The notes under the pieces were generated by a model. It saw only the letters and a list, made by a program, of their open reading frames with translations. It had not been told where the DNA came from and searched no databases. A DNA stretch of 64,000 bases from Orthonyx spaldingii (taxonomy: Eukaryota; Chordata; Aves; Passeriformes; Orthonychidae). Below, piece after piece: positions 47,281 through 58,212 of the stretch (positions are counted from its first letter, which is position 1; each line of letters opens with the position of its first letter). The position numbers and the translations under genes were made by a program. The stretch is from contig VZTJ01000579.1 of NCBI GenBank assembly GCA_013397795.1, forward strand, positions 545,184 through 609,183, in the 5' to 3' direction.

Positions 47281-50200
47281 CGGGCTTGGAGCGGGGACGC
47301 GGCCGCGCCTTAGGTACCCTGGCCAGGGGCGGGCCCCCCCGCCCGGCCGGGCCGTCCTGCCGGGCCCTTCGGGATCCTCCTCTCCCTGCAAGGCCCGCGC
47401 CGGGAGCCAGGCGTGGCGGCTGCCCCGGCAGCAGCGGCTCGGCACCCCTCCTTCCAAGAGCTGCAGGGACGGAAAAGAAGGAGGTTTCCCACGGCGGTGG
47501 CCAGGTTTCTCAGCTCCCGGAGAGGCTGATTCCAGAAAGACCTGGTTTCTGCCTGACTTCTTGCTCTGGTGTAGGTGGCCGCAGAACCTTGGCCCTGACT
47601 TCCAGCACCAGGGATCCTTCACAGCTCCTGCGGCAGCACCTTGGTTATCCAGAAATTCTGGGCCATCACTATGCTGTGCCCTCTTTTACTCCCCGTGCTG
47701 TATAGTCTCAAAAACCTTCCAAAGGCATGAGGCAAACAGCTGGCATCAAAATTTGCAGATACAGTTCTCTGTTGTGCCTGCTTATCTCTGTGCTATGGCT
47801 CAGCTCCCAGGCCTCAAGTCACGAAGCAGTGAGTACTTTTTATATACCAGGTCTCCTCTTCAGCATCCCATGACATACTGCCTTTCGACTTGGAGTGGGT
47901 GATCACCATGGGGATCAGTGACATCAAATAGCTTCAGTCTCACTGCTCCATGTCTTGACTGTCCCTTCTGGAAACTCAGGAGCACAAGGCAGGCACAGGC
48001 TGGCTCACTGCTATGTCCCCACAATCCATAATTAACTCAGCTGCTCCAAAACTTGCCTCTGCCCCATCCAGAGAGTTTTCCAGCTGGCAGGTGTAGCAGC
48101 CCCATTATTCAAGGGGCACTGCACACCAGTAATCACATAGCACCCAGTATGGTGTTTTAGGAGGTAGTCCCCACACAGCTCCTCTTACAGATTGTATCTG
48201 TTCCTTATCATACACCCTTCTCTTGGCAATTATCTCCTGTCAAATACTTCTATTTGGTTGCCTTTAGGCATAAGCAGGTGCTCACAGCCCAGGCTTCACT
48301 TGGTCACATTTTTTTCTATTAGTGGTATATTTGGAAAGTTCATGGGCTACATCCTTACCAACATGTGTTTCATGTAGGCTTCTTTTGATGGAGTACTAAT
48401 GCAATGTTTATTAACTTATTGTCACCTTATCTGAGCAGTTAGACTTCTATTTTACAGACCTCCATGGTATTCCTTCAGTGTTTAGCAATGAATTTTCTCT
48501 TTCTGTCCCTACTCCTGCATGTACAACAAATAGCAGGATTTCATCTCAGACCTGAGGCAAGCAAATTATTAGCAACAGCCAACAAAGAAAAACATCCAGA
48601 AAAAAAGTGCCACGTCTCTCTCCTTTTTTCCATACATTTTACAACATGGAAAGAAGATGCAGAAATTTCAAAAAATGCATGCAAAGAATTCATTAAGTAC
48701 AATGAAGGACAATTATTGCTTCTTACAAAGCTTAGCCACATTTACTGCTCTCCCATTGTCTTTGCACACTACGAGGCCATTTGGGATGCGATGCAAGAGC
48801 TTACTGAATCCAGCAGCAACAAGAGATACACCCTTGACCCACCTCATCAGCCTCTCTGCTCCTTGCTGACTTAGGCATTTGCCAGCATGGTTTGGAGGCA
48901 TCAAAACAAGCTGTGTGCTGGCACACACCTTGGGAGAAAATTAACAGCTTCTGTAAGCGCTAGGTTACAACACAAACTCTGTGCCATGTATTTTGAGCTT
49001 GGATCTCTATTTACATGGGACAGCACCCCTGCTTTGTCTTCTCTGTAATGTCTAATCCAAGCTTGTGGGAAGGTAGAGGAGGGAGGAATCCATGGTGGGG
49101 GTGCCTTCACAGAGAGGTCTCCTGCCAACACAAGTTCACTGTGGGTGAGAAGAACACAGAAGGGGTGGCTGCCAAAGGTTGTGCTGCCTTGTGCCTTCCC
49201 CACTGGGAACTTCCCACTGTTGCAGTGCAGCCGCAAAGTCTACTGTGTGACCTCCAAATCTGACTGATAGGGAGCTTACACAGCGCCTCTGTGGCTTCCA
49301 AAGGACAAGCTGGTAGCTCAGCATTTATTCCACATGGTAGTGCACAGCATATGCTTACTCCTCCGGCTTTGCAGGGAGCAGGGAATTCTTACTTATCTAC
49401 ATGAAGAACACAAAGACTAGATCTGTAATGCAGGAGGCCCTGTAGAGTGAAGTCAAAGCCCTCCCCCAGCCTGCAGGTTCCCTGAGCCTGCCAGGAGCCA
49501 TTACCCTCCTTGCCAGTCACGAAACGCTCAGCAGTTCTGGAGAACAGCCCAGAGCACCACAGAGCTGGAAAAATCCCCCCACCCTCAACGACTGTAGGCA
49601 AGAAGAGGTGCTGGACTATTTCAGGTGCTATAGAGACTGGGTTTTACTTCTGCTCATTCCTGGAAAGTTGCAGTTGTTCTCTCCTTCTATGAGCCTGATT
49701 CCTACTATTTCTTCATCTTTAAAGCAATCCTGATCTTTTTTCCTTCACCTTTAGTCTTTACTAGTGTTAGTCCTCCTTCCTGCTTGAAGGTGGGAGGGCT
49801 CTAGGCCTTATCCATGGCTGGTACAAAGTGCAAATGCTGCATATCAGATGTCTGTATCCCAAGAGCTGCCTCTGAGTATGGAGTGTGTCAGGCCTCCTTT
49901 GCCGATGGGCAAGGTGCAGCTGAGAGCAGGGACTGTGCCAAGGGCAGTGGAGCCCAAGGAGCCACTACCTCCGTGCAAGCCTGTTAAATCCATTAGGGCA
50001 ACCAGAGTGGGCACATGGGAATTCTCCACTAGCAGGTAATACTGCATTTGGGGGTGCACAGATGGAGGGACAAGCAAAAAACACTAAGCAAGAGCAGAAG
50101 TAGAAACAAAATCAGTTGGCTGGAAAGCAAGAGTTGGTACTGCCACGCATTTGTCTGCAGCCAAGTATAGTTCTTGGAATTGGCTTGTGTGTCCAGATCA

Positions 50201-53200
50201 AGTTTTATTTGTTAGCAAGCAACATGTAGGTCCAGGAGAGATCAAAGTGCTGAGAAATTTCAATTGTTTACTAGTCTGGATAGTCTAGTTGCATATTTAA
50301 ACATAAAACATTTGCCAAAGCACTCCATTTTCCTGTTTGCAAGTCTCTCCTTGGGAGAAGGTAGCACCAGCAGACTTGTGCCTATTGACTAATTTATGTG
50401 TCTAACACCACTGTCACACAAGTTAATGCAGAATGGATTAAGAATCTCAAACAGGAAATCTTTTCTACAAAGGATTGCACCAAATCACCATGAAGTCATA
50501 TTGAAGTATTTAGCCTTTAAGGACCAGTTTTCACAAAAATGACAATTGTACCCTGTACTTATTACAGTTTATGACACAGACTTCTTTCAGCACAATTCCT
50601 TCTATACTGGCCATAGGCACATGACAAAGCATCTCTCACTTAAGAATACAATGCTACAAGCAAACGTGTGATCCTCCCCACTGCAGCCAGTCTTCCCAGT
50701 GCTTCATGAACACCCTCGCTCTGTCACACATGCATCTCCAACTTCTTTTGTCATGGGAGCACCAACAAGTGCAAGTTTCTGCCTCCTTAAACTGCCTCAC
50801 AAAGCTGGAATTCCCAGCCTGTGCCTCTCCAGACCTCTACTCTGCACCGGGAGCAGTTGGGCAACAGGGTGCTTCAGAAAGCATTCTTCAGTGGAGCACA
50901 GCCAAGACATTTTTCATTAATGCCTTACTTTTCTGCTCTTTGTACCCCATGTGACCTGGATTTGCATTTTGCTTGCCTCAGGATAAAAAAAAAAGAGCAC
51001 TGATATGTGCTACAGCAGCTGCAAAATTATAGTCACAACAGAGGTCATGCAACAGAGCCAGGACTTCAAGAAAAGGTGGCATCTTTCATTCAAATAACTG
51101 ATTTAGCAACAGTGCTTTCAGTGTTAGTGGCTTACAGGCCTGCAAATCCTTCTTCTGGCCAAATAAAAAATAAATTTCAAATTAACTGCAGGTTTAGAGT
51201 GACTTCTCAGAGCTTAATTTAAGATGGTCAACCAGACAACTTGAGGAAAGTCTGGTTTATGTACTAGCCATTTGTAACAAGTGTAAACTACAACTTGCTT
51301 ATTAATATCTGCATCACCTGGCTCATCCAGCTTTAGGCCTCTGTGCTTCCTTTAACCAGGAGAGATCTCTGGCTTGTTATAGAATGAATAACCAGGAAAA
51401 AGATAAAATAAGGCCCCTACTTCATTTTAGAAGAGACAACAGAACAATAGCCGAGCCAGTTTTAACGAGGGAAAGCACTTCGGTCAGGTTCCATTCAACC
51501 ACATGCAAATAAAGCCTAAAATGCCAGTGACAAGAGCTCTCGAACTACTCAGCACCACCCTTCTGAGATAAGGAACTACAAAGGAATGCAACCAGACACC
51601 GTGGTTTCAGTTGAAGTGGGTGGGCTAGTTGAGAGATGTTTTTCCCCCTCAGATGTGACTCATTCCCTCACTAGGGCCTGCACTTCCCAAGGTATAATCA
51701 AGAGCCATTTTCCCAAACAGCATATAACACTTTTTCTTTTTATAGGTACTACTCCAGTGGACTCCTTGCAGTTGCTGAGACCACAGAAAATAAGAAGAGT
51801 GGCGTATCTTGAGGGCGGCAAGACACTGAAAGCAGGTTGCCCAAGGAAGCTGTGGATACCCCATCCCTGGAATTGTTCAAGGCCAGGCTGGACAGGGCTT
51901 TGAGCAACCTGGTCTAGTGAAAAGTGTCCCTGTCCATGGCAGGGGAATTGGAACTAGATGGTCTTTAAGGTCCCTTCCAACTCAAACTATTCTGTGACTC
52001 CGTGACATCCTGAAGTCTGTCACAAGCTCAAGAGCTCTCAGATGACCAAGAGATTTCTTGATGGCACCTTCCTTTATATGTTATTGTTGTGCTAAGTTTT
52101 AAATTCTTCCTTAGGACACTGCCCCACCGATTTGGTGAGCAAAACAACTCTGGAACTGTTATGGAACTGTCAGAATACAACTTGTGTCCTGCTCCCCAGT
52201 GCTTTTTCCTGGGGTTAGGGTGGGTGGGGCAGCACCTGAGGGAAAACAACAGAAACCGGAAAAAATGTCTTCGGGATGTTTAAGCCAAAAGAAACCATAT
52301 AGGTGTCATTATGGAGCCTACCCAGAGATTTAAAACAATGTATCAGATAAAAAAGCCAAGGTGAGGCAGATACCCAGCTCCAGGGCTGCTGAGAAAGCAA
52401 TGGAAGGCAGGGAGGGTCTGCCCAGCCTGAAACAAAAGAAGAGTCCCAGAGAAAGGGCAGGGCAAGGTGGATCCAGGAGGTTGTCCCAGACAAAAGAAGC
52501 CTACTGGAAAAAGAAAGATTATCTGAAAGCTGCACGCACAGAGGCAGGGAAACTAATGAGCAAAGATCTGAGGCTGCTTCTCTACAACCACACTGTCACA
52601 CAAAGTTATCCAAACTCTCTGCAGAGGGGTTAACTTGAGAAACAGAAATAGGCATGCACATCTGCTATTTTGAAACAACTTACCCAACTGCTACATAACA
52701 TTTTCTTTCTGAAGGCTGTGCTTGCAGTCACTTTAATCCACTTGTCACATCCTGCCAGATGTGCTGACTTGGTTAGGAGCAGAGCTTGGCAGCCATTATA
52801 CCAGGATCATCTCTGCAAGAGGGACATATCGCAGAGTTGCACCCCAGGAGTGGCAAAAGTCTGTTCAGCCATGAAGCTGGTGTAAAAGGAAGGTTCAGAA
52901 ACAGCAGTAGCAGGGCATCTCTCATTAAACCAGAACCCAGAAGTCTGTGTGTCTTCACTTCTTCCTAAGGAAGCCGCATTGAGGCACTCCATTGTTTTCC
53001 ATCTCTGCCCTTCCCCGGTATTTTTCCTTTGCATGCCAAGCTCCCAGGTTGTGCAAGCAGCTTTTGTTCCTTAATTCGCATCAAAAGCATGTTTTCCTAA
53101 CAGATGTGTCAATTCCGTGCAGAGTTAAACCTTTACAAGTACTAGTGGTTTCGCTGGATTATCTTCGCAGCTCACAGAGGCAGGCTTTGAACACTGGGTC

Positions 53201-54773
53201 CCTCCCAGGTATCAGACACACACCATGCATCTGCACTACAGCCTCTACATCCAGGCCAGGTCGCCAGAGGTACCACATCAAAATCAAGGGAATGTTTCAG
53301 GCTTACATTTAATAGCCAAACATTGGTAATTTCTCCTTCTATGGTTTGGGATTTGTGGTGCAAAGAAAACATTCCACAAGTGATATACACAAGTTATAAC
53401 TGAAAAACATTTCTTTTAGGGCAGAAAAGTAAATGCAGAAATGATGGTGCTCAGAACCACTGCGCAGCCCCTGTTAGTCCTTGGTCCACGTTACCACCAC
53501 CAAGTAACCACATTTAGTTATTTGAAAAGACTCTACAAACCTATTGGTTTCCAACAGCTGTTTCCAAATTAATGCGGATACCAATCTCCTTCCTTGGCCC
53601 TGTCTTTCCCACATCCCAGCCACAAGCAGACTGTGTGTGCAGAGGGAATTAGAAGCCACCAGTCAGAAAGCCACAACAAGGAAGTCTGTTGCTGGTATCT
53701 GTTGCAAGAAGCCTTTATGGAAAAAGAAATCCTGGTCCTGGAAAACAACTGAAAGTCCAACGCTTACTGCTTCTTCCTAGTGCTGGTTTTGCTTCCCTTC
53801 TGTCTGCACCTTTACTGCCTCTTCCCCTTTTTTTACCTCCCATTTGCTTTTCAGCTGAGGGACTTGAGCTCCATTTCACCCAAGCATTCTCCAGCTCCAG
53901 TTCCAGCCTGCCTGGGGCCACCTGCTCAGTCACTCCAGTCCTTAAGCCAGTCCACAAGTGTGTTGTTGGCTGCTCAGCTCTGACTCACTCTGCTGCTGCC
54001 AGACCCATCGCAGGCAGGAGGGTCACTGCTGCCTGCAACACCCAGATTGCAAATCCCATCCTTCTTGAAGGCTGCCTGTTGCAGAGCCAGTCAGAGCAGG
54101 AGGGATGCTACAGGATCAGTTGTGCGGCTACCCCAGCACCTTTCTCTCCACCTTCTCGTTTTGCCTTCCACCCTGCTCTAGCCCAGGGAGCAGCTCCTCT
54201 GTGCCAGCAAGATACCTCACAGCACCGGCCTGTGGGAGCAGCGGGAACTACAGCAAAAGGTCGGGCAGAACCGACGTGAAGCCGACACGGGCCCAGGAAC
54301 CTGCTGGCCCTGCTTTGCCCTTTGCACACAGATGGCAACAGCGGGCTGGTGAGTGTTCGGCTGCGCACGTCTGCGGGGGCACAAGAAGAGGGATCAGACA
54401 GAAGGCCTGGCTACAGCTCTTCCTCTATAACCCCAACTAGGAAAAACCAGCCATACTACAAGCATAAGCAAATACATTGAAAAGTGCGGCCAGGGCAGCA
54501 AATGGTCTGTTACATTTGCTCAGCTAGGCAGAAACAAAAGCCAGGCTTGCACTATTTGCTATACACAGCAAATTAGTGCTCAGCGACTCTTTTTAGGGAG
54601 GCTGAAGGGGAAGGGTTTTCCTGGATACTTAACTTGTTAAAGTATTGCCAAATCTGCAGAAATAATTTACTCCTGATGGACACAATACTGATGAGTTTCA
54701 CAACCTGCCAGACACAGAGGGTAAAGCCCTGAATAAACCACAACAAATGAATATATTGTTAGCAGTTTCATAA
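47281..54773. other. Intergenic region between JADE3 and RGN-A
   Basis: The right half of the CpG island ends near 47.4 kb. Beyond it I see no exon, only a CR1 fragment at 51.8-52.0 kb and ordinary sequence. RGN-A promoter elements upstream of the TATA box would lie in its left part. Confidence 0.6.
51793..52012 (+). mobile_element. CR1 LINE fragment, 3' end
   Basis: Contains AGCAGGTTGCCCAAGGAAG, TTGTTCAAGGCCAGGCTGG and TTGAGCAACCTGGTCTAGTG, and ends AACTATTCTGTGACTCCGTG. Confidence 0.92.
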
Positions 54774-54779
54774 TTTAAT
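54774..54779 (-). terminator. JADE3: Alternative JADE3 polyadenylation signal, ATTAAA
   Basis: ATTAAA lies on the minus strand about 2.5 kb after the stop. It is followed within 35 bases by a GT-rich element (TTTGTTGTGG), the usual layout of a cleavage site. Confidence 0.35.
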
Positions 54780-54840
54780 GAAAAAGTACTTGTAAAAAGG
54801 GGACATCTGAAAAAGACCGAGTCCATCTTGGAAAATTGAA

Positions 54841-54864
54841 TATATATATATATTTATATATATA
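54841..54864. repeat. (TA)n microsatellite
   Basis: Alternating TA with one TTTA interruption, in the JADE3 3' flank. Confidence 0.9.
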
Positions 54865-55527
54865 AAACAAAATGCAAAAACACAAAAAAAATTGACAAAT
54901 AAGGTTAAGAGGTAATACTTCAAACAGTTAGCCACCGAACGCACAATAAAAACTAGCAAATGCACTTTGGGGACAATACTTGAGAACTACATAACCAAGG
55001 GCTCCTTCATATGTCTATTAAAATCATGTAAAAATTAGCAAAACCATTGCCCAGACTGGAAACAACTGAATTGATAACCCCAGAGGAGCAGAAACGCTGA
55101 GTTTTGCTGAAGCACCATTTTCCCTCTCTTCTATCATATGCTTCCAGCCACAAAATAACATGAACACTTTGCTGACCTCCCAGATAAGTGTTCCCAATAA
55201 AAGCATCATAAAATTTCATGGCCAGTGAGAGAGGATTACTAATAAATATCGAAGGAGAACTAAGAGAATCAGAACCGGAATACAAATGAACAGACATTTG
55301 TTTAGTTATTCTGAATGACCCATGGCTTAGAACACAAAGCATTTCCCATTAAAATAAAATATGTGGAAACCTAAATTGCTACTGCATATTTACACCAAAA
55401 GAAATAATTTTGAAGATACAGCTCTAGAAAGATCAATTACACAAATATACATAAAATCAAGAAGTAAAAAAAAAAAATAATTAAGATGCATGAAGCAAAC
55501 AGAGCAGATTGGCCAGGTATACTTTTT

Positions 55528-55533
55528 TTTATT
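55528..55533 (-). terminator. JADE3: Candidate JADE3 polyadenylation signal, AATAAA
   Basis: This is the first canonical AATAAA on the minus strand after the JADE3 stop, about 1.8 kb downstream. It sits in an A-rich run and is followed by a modest TG/T-rich stretch (CTGTTTG). Confidence 0.35.
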
Positions 55534-56738
55534 ATTATTTCACTACTGAAGAGTCCTCCAGCCCCTGATCTGCTAGTTCTATTGCAACTAGGGAGATTTC
55601 AAAGTTTAAAATAAATCTGAAAATGTCGTTGCCGTTTCCCAACCTAAGAGCAATAAATTAGAACTATGAAGCGAGACGAGTTGCTGTTTGGATCCTGCAT
55701 AGTCATCTTCACGCTGTGGGGGGAACACCTTTTGTTTCTAGCCAAAACTGAGCCCTCAATAGAGCTGTATGACATGCCCTATACAACCTATGGGCCGTTT
55801 CAGCCAGCGATGTGGGAACAGAGGATGTTGTGTGTTAATGAAATGTACAGCATTTCAGAGAAAAACAGTGCAGTTGCTTTGTTGATCAACACAACACCAT
55901 CTGTAAAACAAGAAGCTAGTTTGCATTCAAACAAAAATCCCCTGCCATTGAAACAAACAGAAAGGGATTCATTCCCTTCCCTTCTCGACTCCTCAGTCAG
56001 TACTGACTGAAATTTAATCACTATTTAACAATTGCTGATTTTGAAGGACATACAAAAAATGTGTTAGACTGGGAAACAGCAACTGATCCAGAGGTTGAAA
56101 AGCAGCGTAATAAAATAGTAGATTTTCAGCAATTAAAAAAACCATTTTTAATTAAACCATCATACTCCAAATGATGACTGGCTAAAATTTTAGACCTAGA
56201 TGCCAGAAGGCTCCTAAGCCTATGTTCAGACAACTAGGGTTGAAAATTTGCACCTGAAAAAAAATTCAGCTAAAATTATTTCTAATTCAGCTGACTTTAA
56301 AAATACCAGGTAAAAACACCTCTGGAATATGAAATCTCAGTTTCAAGAGGAACCTGGCATCACCGGTGATTGCCTAAATGTAAGTGTCAAATAGCATTTT
56401 TCTTTGAAGTAGTACATCTACTTTTGTAAACACTATCCACAAAATTAGCCATCTGTACTTGTTAGCTGGGTAAAATATTTACAAGTGCATCCCACAACAA
56501 GCATCTATGTACAGAGATTAAAAAACTGAAGTACTAGAAGTTGTATATTTACAAAATAAGCGAATTATTGTGAAGAGAAACACAACCTTCAGCAAAAGCA
56601 GGGAATGGGGGCACATCTAGAGGTCAGCGAGTTTGGCAGCGCCAGCGACGCCCGCTTCCGCCCTCCGCAGGGAGCCTGCAAACGCCACTGCAGTTCAAAG
56701 CCTCCTGCAGAAGGGGATCGCCACTTAGTAGTCACTTT

Positions 56739-56870
56739 GGGCCTGATCCAGCAGAGCACAGCGGCATGTGCTCGGATATCTGAGCACAAACGTTCCTGGG
56801 GGAAACCAGCAGGACTTTTCACATACTTCACTTCCTAACACATCCGCAAGTGCACTGCTGGATCAGAGCC
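56739..56870. repeat. Hairpin (MITE-like) fossil repeat in JADE3 3' UTR
   Basis: Near-perfect inverted arms, GGCCTGATCCAGCAGAGCAC at the left and its complement at 56850-56870, enclose about 90 bases. Inside, a second inverted repeat has perfect 7-base arms (TGTGCTC at 56767-56773, GAGCACA at 56782-56788). The arrangement resembles old amniote palindromic repeats with a CCTGATCC(A/T)GC(A/G)AAGCAC-type end, but I recall that family only loosely. Confidence 0.5.
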
Positions 56871-57319
56871 ATACCGCAGGTGCCGTAACAATGCAGTTTC
56901 AGTGTCTCTGTTTGCAGTCTCTTGCAACACCTTAGAGCAACGCAAGGACTTCTTTAAAACCTGTCCACCACCATGAGACTGACTCCACATGAACTTGGTG
57001 CCCCGCACATAAGATGGCAAGGGGGAAGCGGTTTCCTGAATTTTTGCACAATTAACCGCTTTGTGCTCTCCCAGAAGTTACCCTCTGATAAAACACACAA
57101 TTTCCACACGACTTTGTGGATAACAGAGTTAACCTTGCAAAGACAGCAAACCAATTCACAGTTGAACAAAACTACTCTGATTTCTCTCCCCTCCCCCATC
57201 CCCTACTGCAGCTCTTCCTAACATAGGTCCTAGACTATTTTCTGGAACCTTTTGATGCTGAGCTTTGCACTGGTACACTGGAATACATAAAGGCTGAATT
57301 ACCCCGTGGGGGCTTCTAA

Positions 57320-58212
57320 TCACCTTTGTACCGAACTGTGAGATACCATATTCTTTTTGTTTCTATTGTGACAATCTCTTCCAAAGTCCTTACTTGGGCT
57401 TTCTCTCTCTGAGCTACTTCGTCTTAACCTCACTTGCTCTTTGTTTTCATCACTTTCTGCTTCAGAGTCACTCAGCTCTAAGTCAGGACAGTACCCATCG
57501 TTGTCCTGGTATGGAGCACCTTCAAGTGTCTGCTTGCTCCACAAGCGATCTTTTGTTGCAAGTCTTCTCGCTGGCTTTTCACAGCACCGGAGATCTTCCG
57601 TGGTCCTCACTAGACTGTTGGTAGCCTCTTTAAAGGACCGGCTGAAATGTTCTATGGTGGATTTTCGGAATCCACTCTGGCTGGCCAAGTGAGCCGTGAG
57701 CACGGACTCTTGTTCGTAGGATGTTTGGCTGGAGCTGTCTCTCTGGCTCACATCTCCAGCCCTGCCCATCAGACCATTGGATTTGGACACCAGCCTTGAG
57801 TTCTCCTGCTGCACCCGCCCATTCCCAATGGAAGACTGTCCATGCAGAGCAGCCTGGAGTGCTAAAGGCTTCCCGGATGGCTGGCTCCGGTGAAACTCCA
57901 TCAGTTGCGTGGGGCCAGAATCCTTTGCCTCGCTCCGAGGTTTGCCAATCCCTGCCAGCAACCCATTACTTCTGCTGTCGTGCTGATACCTGGCATAAGA
58001 TTTTGCTTTAATTTCAAACGATTCCTTTGACATTGGCACACTCCGTTTGCTGTAAACAGTGCTGTTGTTGTCAGGAGAAAGCGGTCTGTTGCCAGGCTTC
58101 AGCGAGTTATTTTTGCAGTCTCCTAGTGCTGATTTGGGCATTTTTAACTTCAGGGTGATTCTGGGAGGTGGGTAGAACAGTGTGTTCTCTAGTGCACTTG
58201 TCAGAGTATGGC
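57320..58212 (-). CDS. JADE3: JADE3 terminal coding exon: serine-rich, acidic C-terminal tail
   Basis: This 893-base exon opens with GHTLTSALENTLFYPPPRIT after the acceptor TTCCTGTAG. It runs open to TGA. The tail is low in predicted structure and rich in S, K, E and Q. Recognisable JADE3 landmarks are LQAALHGQSSIGNG, FRKSTIEHFSRSFKEATN, YQDNDGYCPDLELSDSEAES and the terminal SHSSVQR. No frameshift or premature stop is seen. Confidence 0.94.

Larger units (their letters stand above)
46530..47440. promoter_or_regulatory. RGN: CpG island over the RGN-A promoter and first exons
   Basis: About 900 bases of strongly GC- and CpG-rich sequence in an otherwise AT-rich window. It covers the first coding exon, intron 1 start and the probable start site of RGN-A. 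It contains a 14-base G run and a 10-base run of N. No supported gene reads on the opposite strand, so a bidirectional promoter is not indicated. Confidence 0.85.
54774..57319 (-). other. JADE3: Probable JADE3 3' UTR and flank
   Basis: This is AT-rich sequence with no further exon, directly after the JADE3 stop codon. Two polyadenylation signals could end it: AATAAA (reverse strand) near 55.53 kb or ATTAAA near 54.78 kb. It contains an unusual GC-rich patch at 56.6-56.7 kb, a hairpin repeat at 56.74-56.87 kb and a TA microsatellite near 54.85 kb. The UTR extent is inferred; only RNA data can fix it. Confidence 0.5.

Noticed and set aside
47180..47902. 240-codon open frame on the plus strand
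   Set aside because: It lies over the CpG island, where stop codons are rare by composition. The translation is low-complexity (R, P, G, A, S) with no recognisable domain and no splice context.
53689..54279. 196-codon open frame on the plus strand
   Set aside because: GC-richer patch with alanine/serine/proline-rich translation; no conserved motif, no nearby exon partners.
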